Below, in pieces: positions 60,175-64,000 of a stretch of DNA of 64,000 bases; the first letter of the stretch is position 1, and each line of letters opens with the position of its first letter. The DNA comes from Paraburkholderia guartelaensis (GTDB lineage: Bacteria; Pseudomonadota; Gammaproteobacteria; Burkholderiales; Burkholderiaceae), in assembly GCF_004353905.1 (NCBI RefSeq), contig NZ_SMOD01000010.1, forward strand, positions 1 through 64,000. Direction: 5' to 3'. The notes under the pieces were generated by a model. It did not search any database and was not told the origin of the DNA. It saw only the letters and a program-made list of their open reading frames with translations. The position numbers and the translations under genes were made by a program.

Positions 60175-61653
60175 ATGGACCGCCAGGACTTCACGCACAC
60201 GATTCGCACACAGATGTTCGTCGACGGACGTTTTAGCGAAAGCGGCAACGGCCGCACGTTTGCCGTATTCAATCCCGCCACGGGCGAAGAGATCGCCCAG
60301 GTGCCCGACGCCAGCGACGCCGACATCGACGCCGCCGTCACCGCCGCGCGCCGCGCTTTCGAAGCCGACACATGGCGGCGCATGCCCCCCGCCGCGCGCG
60401 AGCGCCTGCTGCTCAAACTCGCCGACCTCGTCGAGCAGCACGGCGACGAACTCGCTGCGCTCGAAACGCTTAACCAGGGCAAGCTGCTCGGCTTCTCGAA
60501 GATGCTCGAAGTGGGCGGCAGTGTGCAGTGGCTGCGCTATATGGCCGGCTGGGCGACCAAGATCGAGGGCAGCACGGTGGATCTCTCGCTCGCGTTCCCG
60601 CCCGGCGTGCGCTACAACGCCTCGACGCGGCGCGTGCCTGCGGGCGTGGTCGCCGCGATCGTGCCGTGGAATTTCCCGCTGCTGATGGCGGTCTGGAAAA
60701 TCGCACCCGCACTCGCCTGCGGCTGCACCGTGGTGCTCAAGCCCGCCGAAGAAACGCCGCTCACCGCCATACGCCTCGCCGAGCTCGCGCACGAAGCCGG
60801 CTTTCCGCCGGGCGTGTTCAATGTGGTCACGGGCCAGGGCGAAACGGCTGGCGCGGCGCTCGTTCGCCATGCACAGGTGGACAAGGTCACTTTCACGGGC
60901 TCGACCGAAGTGGGCCGCATCATCGGCAAGCAATGCGCGAGCGATCTCAAGCGCGTCTCGCTGGAACTGGGCGGCAAGAGCCCCGTGATCGTGCTCGACG
61001 ACTGCGATCCGCAGCGTGCGATCGAAGGCGCGGCCGGCGCGATCTTCTTCAATCACGGCCAGGTCTGCACGGCAGGCTCGCGCCTCTATCTGCCGCGCGC
61101 GCGTTTTGATGAGATCGTCAATGGCATCGCTAACGTTGCGCGCACAACCGTGCTCGGTTCGGGTTTCGATTCGGCCACGCAGATGGGCCCGCTCGTTTCT
61201 GCGCGCCATCGCGCCAAGGTCACCGGAATGATCGCGCAGGGCCGCGCCGAAGGCGGCGAGATCGTGGCGGGTGGCGGCGACGGCAATCGCCCCGGCTTCT
61301 TTATTGAGCCCACGGTGATTGCGAACGCGGCCAACAAGCCGCTTACCGTCGTGCGCGAAGAGGTGTTCGGCCCGGTGCTCGTCGCCATGCCGTATGACGA
61401 GGTCGAGGAAGCCGTCGCCGCGGCGAATGCTTCGGAGTACGGTCTGGGCGCGAGCGTCTGGACCAACCAGCTCGACCGCGCGTTGCGCGTGGTGGACGGC
61501 GTGCAGGCGGGCACGGTATGGGTGAACACGCACAACATGGTCGATCCGGCGCTGCCCTTCGGCGGCTTCAAGGCTTCAGGCATCGGCCGCGAGCATGGTC
61601 GCGCGATCATCGACGCGTACACGGAGACGAAATCCGTCTGCATCGCCTACTGA
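60175..61653 (+). CDS. Aldehyde dehydrogenase (phenylacetaldehyde dehydrogenase type)
   Basis: 492 residues from ATG 60175 with AGGAGA upstream. NAD-dependent aldehyde dehydrogenase: AIVPWNFPLLMAVWKIAPALA, catalytic Glu264 in LELGGKSP and nucleophile Cys298 in FFNHGQVCTAGSR, EEVFGPV near 390, and GGFKASGIGREHG. Similar to FeaB/StyD-type enzymes that oxidise arylacetaldehydes. It presumably oxidises the aldehyde from the copper amine oxidase. The 49-bp spacer to the MFS-like gene suggests the same transcript. The exact aldehyde is inferred. Confidence 0.94.
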   Translation: MDRQDFTHTIRTQMFVDGRFSESGNGRTFAVFNPATGEEIAQVPDASDADIDAAVTAARRAFEADTWRRMPPAARERLLLKLADLVEQHGDELAALETLNQGKLLGFSKMLEVGGSVQWLRYMAGWATKIEGSTVDLSLAFPPGVRYNASTRRVPAGVVAAIVPWNFPLLMAVWKIAPALACGCTVVLKPAEETPLTAIRLAELAHEAGFPPGVFNVVTGQGETAGAALVRHAQVDKVTFTGSTEVGRIIGKQCASDLKRVSLELGGKSPVIVLDDCDPQRAIEGAAGAIFFNHGQVCTAGSRLYLPRARFDEIVNGIANVARTTVLGSGFDSATQMGPLVSARHRAKVTGMIAQGRAEGGEIVAGGGDGNRPGFFIEPTVIANAANKPLTVVREEVFGPVLVAMPYDEVEEAVAAANASEYGLGASVWTNQLDRALRVVDGVQAGTVWVNTHNMVDPALPFGGFKASGIGREHGRAIIDAYTETKSVCIAY

Positions 61654-61776
61654 GCGCCGCCATGCAGCATTGTTAATCGAAATGGAATGATGAAACCCGG
61701 CGGCAAGCAATGATCGCCGCCATGGTTTCGTTCATGATCGGGCCCGTTCTTACCACCCACGAGAAGGACTCCAATC

Positions 61777-62520
61777 ATGAACGCATCCACGAACTCGCGA
61801 GGCGTCGCCATCGTCACGGGCGCCTCGCGCGGCATCGGCGCCGCGATTGCCGAACGTCTCGCGCGCGACGGTTACGCCGTCGTCATCAACTACGCTTCGC
61901 GCAGCGCCGAAGCCGAGGCGCTCGTCGCGAAGATCGCGGCGGGCGGCGGTCGCGCGATTGCCGTGCAAGCGAACATCGCGAAGGCCGACGAGGTGCGCCG
62001 TCTCTTCGAAACCGCCGAGACGCTGGGCCAACCCACACTGCTCGTGAACAACGCGGGCATCATGAAGACGGTCACGATTGCCGATTCGACCGACGCGATC
62101 TACGACGAAACCTTCGACATCAACGTGCGCGGCACGCTGAACACGCTGCGCGAAGCGGCGACGAAACTCGCGGACGGCGGCCGCGTGATCAACTTCTCGA
62201 CATCCGTGCTCGCCATGAATCTGCCGGGCTACGCGCTCTATACGGCGAGCAAGGCGGCCGTGGAGACGATCACGCGCGTGTTCGCACGCGAACTGCGCGG
62301 CCGCTCGATTTGCGTGAACGCAGTGGCGCCGGGGCCGGTGGCGACAGAGTTGTTCCTCAGCGGCAAAACCGAAGAACAGGTCCAGCATTTCGCGAACATG
62401 CCGCCGCTGCAGCGCCTCGGGCAACCCGATGACATTGCAAGTGTCGTGTCATTCCTCGCGGGCCCGGACGGCGGCTGGGTCAACGGCCAGGTACTGCGCG
62501 CGAACGGCGGGATCGTCTGA
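61777..62520 (+). CDS. SDR family oxidoreductase (3-oxoacyl-ACP reductase type)
   Basis: 247 residues; a classical SDR with TGASRGIGAAIA (about 14-25), NNAGIMKT (about 90-97), STSVLAMNLPGYALYTASK (catalytic Ser/Tyr/Lys, about 141-159) and a C-terminal GGWVNGQVLRANGG. Preceded by GAGAAGGACTCC. NADPH is likely the cofactor because the segment after the first strand reads YASRS with Arg. It lies 123 bp after the aldehyde dehydrogenase gene; a direct role in amine catabolism is unproven. No terminator was found before the crcB gene. Confidence 0.9.
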   Translation: MNASTNSRGVAIVTGASRGIGAAIAERLARDGYAVVINYASRSAEAEALVAKIAAGGGRAIAVQANIAKADEVRRLFETAETLGQPTLLVNNAGIMKTVTIADSTDAIYDETFDINVRGTLNTLREAATKLADGGRVINFSTSVLAMNLPGYALYTASKAAVETITRVFARELRGRSICVNAVAPGPVATELFLSGKTEEQVQHFANMPPLQRLGQPDDIASVVSFLAGPDGGWVNGQVLRANGGIV

Positions 62521-62606
62521 CACGCCGCCCGGCGTAGCTTCGCGGCGGAACCTGGGCAGGACGTGGTCTGAGGGCAAGCAGCCGTGGCGTGTAACCGCTG
62601 GTCGCG

Positions 62607-62672
62607 GCCGGTGCTACACTCCGTGCTCGAAAACGGTAGTAAGACGGAGCCGGCGGCATGGCGCGCCGGCTC
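62607..62672 (+). promoter_or_regulatory. crcB leader with two mutually exclusive hairpins
   Basis: The segment CCGGC at 62650-62654 can pair with GCCGG at 62607-62611 (together with CTCCGT 62619-62624 / ACGGAG 62644-62649) or with the downstream 62665-62672 (GAGCCGGC 62647-62654 / GCCGGCTC). Both cannot form together. The leader ends 27 bases before the crcB ATG. It does not match the fluoride riboswitch consensus, so this is only a candidate switch. Confidence 0.35.
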
Positions 62673-62699
62673 ATATTGCGCCCTCAACCACTCCAGACC

Positions 62700-63080
62700 A
62701 TGTATTTGTCCATCCTCGCCGTCGGCATTGGCGGCGCGCTCGGTTCGCTGCTGCGCTGGGTTCTCGGGCTACGCCTGAATGCGCTCTACCCTGAACTGCC
62801 GCTTGGCACGCTTGCGTCGAACATCATCGCGGGCTATGTGATCGGCGTCGCAGTCGCGTATTTCGGGCGCATGCCCCAGCTCTCCAACGAGTGGCGCCTC
62901 TTCGTCATTACCGGCCTGATGGGCGGCCTCTCCACGTTCTCGACCTTCTCCGCCGAAGTCGTTTCGCATCTGCAGCACGGACGTTTCGGCTGGGCCGCGG
63001 GTGAGATCGCCATTCACGTGTGCGCCTCGGTCGTCATGACGATCCTTGGCATCGCAACGGTCTCGGCACTGATTCGCTGA
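62700..63080 (+). CDS. crcB: Fluoride ion channel CrcB/Fluc
   Basis: 126 residues from ATG 62700 with four membrane helices. Fluc family motifs: [10 protein letters not shown] (about 11-20), [13 protein letters not shown] (about 36-48), and [17 protein letters not shown] (about 71-87) with the conserved phenylalanines and the polar track. Forms a dual-topology dimer exporting fluoride. A second in-frame ATG at 62658 would put the leader hairpins in the coding region and is unlikely. Its leader shows an alternative-structure arrangement, described separately. Confidence 0.94.
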   Translation: MYLSILAVGIGGALGSLLRWVLGLRLNALYPELPLGTLASNIIAGYVIGVAVAYFGRMPQLSNEWRLFVITGLMGGLSTFSTFSAEVVSHLQHGRFGWAAGEIAIHVCASVVMTILGIATVSALIR

Positions 63081-63093
63081 TCTGCAACGAAAA

Positions 63094-63125
63094 CGGCCGC
63101 GTTCGCCATTCGCGAAACGCGGCCG
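63094..63125 (-). terminator. Terminator of cfa
   Basis: CGGCCGCGTT/AACGCGGCCG forms a 10-bp stem with additional internal complementarity, followed on the minus strand by TTTTCG. It lies between the converging crcB and cfa genes. Confidence 0.8.
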
Positions 63126-63147
63126 CATGAGTGATGCGACGGGAAGA

Positions 63148-64000
63148 TCAGGCAGGACGCCGATAACCGCCCAGCAAACCGTTCTTCGAAAACACCCACT
63201 GCCACAGCTGGATATCGCGCGCACGGAACGCTCCGGCGCACGAAAGCAGGTAGTAACGCCACATGCGGTAGAACCGCTCTCCCATCTGCGCCTTGAAACG
63301 CGGCCACGCGGCCTCGAAATTCGCGTGCCATGCCATCAGCGTGCGGTCGTAGTCGGCGCCGAAGTTATGCAGGTCTTCGGCGACGAACAGACCGCCCGAA
63401 GCGTCGGCGATCTGGCCGATGGTCGGCAGCTCGCCGTTCGGGAAGATGTATTTGTCGATCCACGGATCGGGCGTGGTGTCGCGGCGGTTCTTGCCGATGG
63501 TGTGGAGTACGAACAGACCGTCGTCGGTAAGACAGCGGTTCGCGACTTCCATATAGGTGCGATAGTTCTTCGGGCCCACGTGCTCGAACATGCCCACGCT
63601 CGCAATGCGGTCGAACTTCTCGTCGAGCAACCGGTAGTCCTGCAGGCGGAATTCGACGGGCAGATCCTTGCAGCGCTCTGCGCCGAGCGCGGCCTGCTCC
63701 TTCGAGATCGTCACGCCCACGCACGACACGCCATAGTGTTCGGCCGCGAACTTCATGAGGCTGCCCCACCCGCAACCGATGTCGAGCAGGCGCATGCCGG
63801 GCTTCAGGCCCAGCTTGCGGCAGATGAGATCGAGCTTGGCGTCCTGCGCCTCGTCGAGCGTCTTCGCGCCGCCCGACCAGTAGCCACAGGTATAGGCCAT
63901 GTTCTTGTCGAGCATGGCCTCGTAGAACTCGTTGCCGATGTCGTAGTGCTGCTGGCCCACCTTCCATGCCCGGCGCACGGTCTGGCGGTTCATGAGGCGC
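63148..64000 (-). CDS. cfa: Cyclopropane-fatty-acyl-phospholipid synthase, C-terminal part (runs off the window)
   Basis: The visible 281 residues from the first ATG hold the SAM-dependent methyltransferase core: VGQQHYDIGNEFY, the SAM loop LLDIGCGWGSLMKFAAEHYGV (two blocks, about 69-89), the FEHVGPKNYRTYM active-site segment (about 137-149) and HTIGKNRRDTTPDPWIDKYIFPNGELP (in blocks, about 165-191). The frame remains open across the ATG to the right edge, and full-length enzymes are about 380-400 residues with an N-terminal domain, so the true start is outside. It methylenates unsaturated phospholipid acyl chains in the membrane, typically in stationary phase or acid. Confidence 0.93.
   Translation of the reverse strand, partial: RLMNRQTVRRAWKVGQQHYDIGNEFYEAMLDKNMAYTCGYWSGGAKTLDEAQDAKLDLICRKLGLKPGMRLLDIGCGWGSLMKFAAEHYGVSCVGVTISKEQAALGAERCKDLPVEFRLQDYRLLDEKFDRIASVGMFEHVGPKNYRTYMEVANRCLTDDGLFVLHTIGKNRRDTTPDPWIDKYIFPNGELPTIGQIADASGGLFVAEDLHNFGADYDRTLMAWHANFEAAWPRFKAQMGERFYRMWRYYLLSCAGAFRARDIQLWQWVFSKNGLLGGYRRPA

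Noticed and set aside
62521..62699. Fluoride riboswitch upstream of crcB
   Set aside because: The conserved core of the crcB-motif RNA was not found; only alternative hairpins are seen and are reported as a candidate.
1..64000. tRNA, rRNA, CRISPR arrays, prophage or integrase genes, origin of replication
   Set aside because: None was recognised by eye. A tRNAscan or Rfam search would be decisive but could not be run.

Overview
The window is high-GC, gene-dense chromosomal DNA of a beta-proteobacterium of the Burkholderia/Paraburkholderia/Caballeronia group. The evidence is codon use, a short DUF3331-like gene, many acyl-CoA enzymes, a Burkholderia-type porin and long same-strand operons with ATGA overlaps. 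No rRNA, tRNA, CRISPR array, phage gene or transposase was seen. The cfa gene is cut by the right edge, and the first gene is probably cut by the left edge.

Layout. 1-5155: a PRC-barrel protein coupled to an MFS exporter, a DUF3331-like gene, an AT-richer gene-poor stretch (2694-3485), and the divergent argP/argO basic amino acid export pair. 5182-14576: a minus-strand operon wecB - bcsB-like - nfrB - nfrA - glycosidase-like lipoprotein. It resembles the E. coli NfrA/NfrB/WecB system, a c-di-GMP-dependent ManNAc-type glycan used as receptor by phage N4, but adds a BcsB-like subunit and a sugar-active lipoprotein. 15033-17950: a ferritin-like protein and etfBA, the electron acceptor for the acyl-CoA dehydrogenases nearby. 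18033-31990: thirteen minus-strand genes of CoA-linked catabolism. The distal five match the itaconate degradation set of Pseudomonas aeruginosa (Ich, acyl-CoA dehydrogenase, Ict, MmgE/PrpD, Ccl). The proximal eight look like a beta-oxidation-type route with an odd pair, a lipoate-ligase-like protein and a PaaK-like protein with a degenerate P-loop. 32269-37712: LysR regulator, second acyl-CoA dehydrogenase, acyl-CoA synthetase and an AAHS-type acid transporter, probably one regulon with the preceding block.

37759-38051 is a 293-bp palindromic MITE-like element whose right end supplies the stop codon of a self-sufficient P450 (38048-40387); that gene faces an IclR regulator across paired operator-like repeats. 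41503-46860: a diheme peroxidase lipoprotein, a phosphoesterase lipoprotein, an NYN ribonuclease with a LOTUS-like domain, and a small protein with (N/D)PFG repeats. 46925-49967: a CPA1 antiporter coupled to a DUF4239 membrane protein that is frameshifted near its C-terminus. 49980-54021: lutCBA lactate oxidation genes and a porin.

54162-61653 is an amine catabolism block: APC permease, AraC regulator, copper amine oxidase, small MFS-like protein, aldehyde dehydrogenase. A 30-bp composite direct-repeat site occurs upstream of both the permease and the oxidase, which defines a likely operator of the AraC protein. The window ends with an SDR, crcB behind a leader able to form two exclusive hairpins, and the 3' part of a cyclopropane fatty acid synthase gene.
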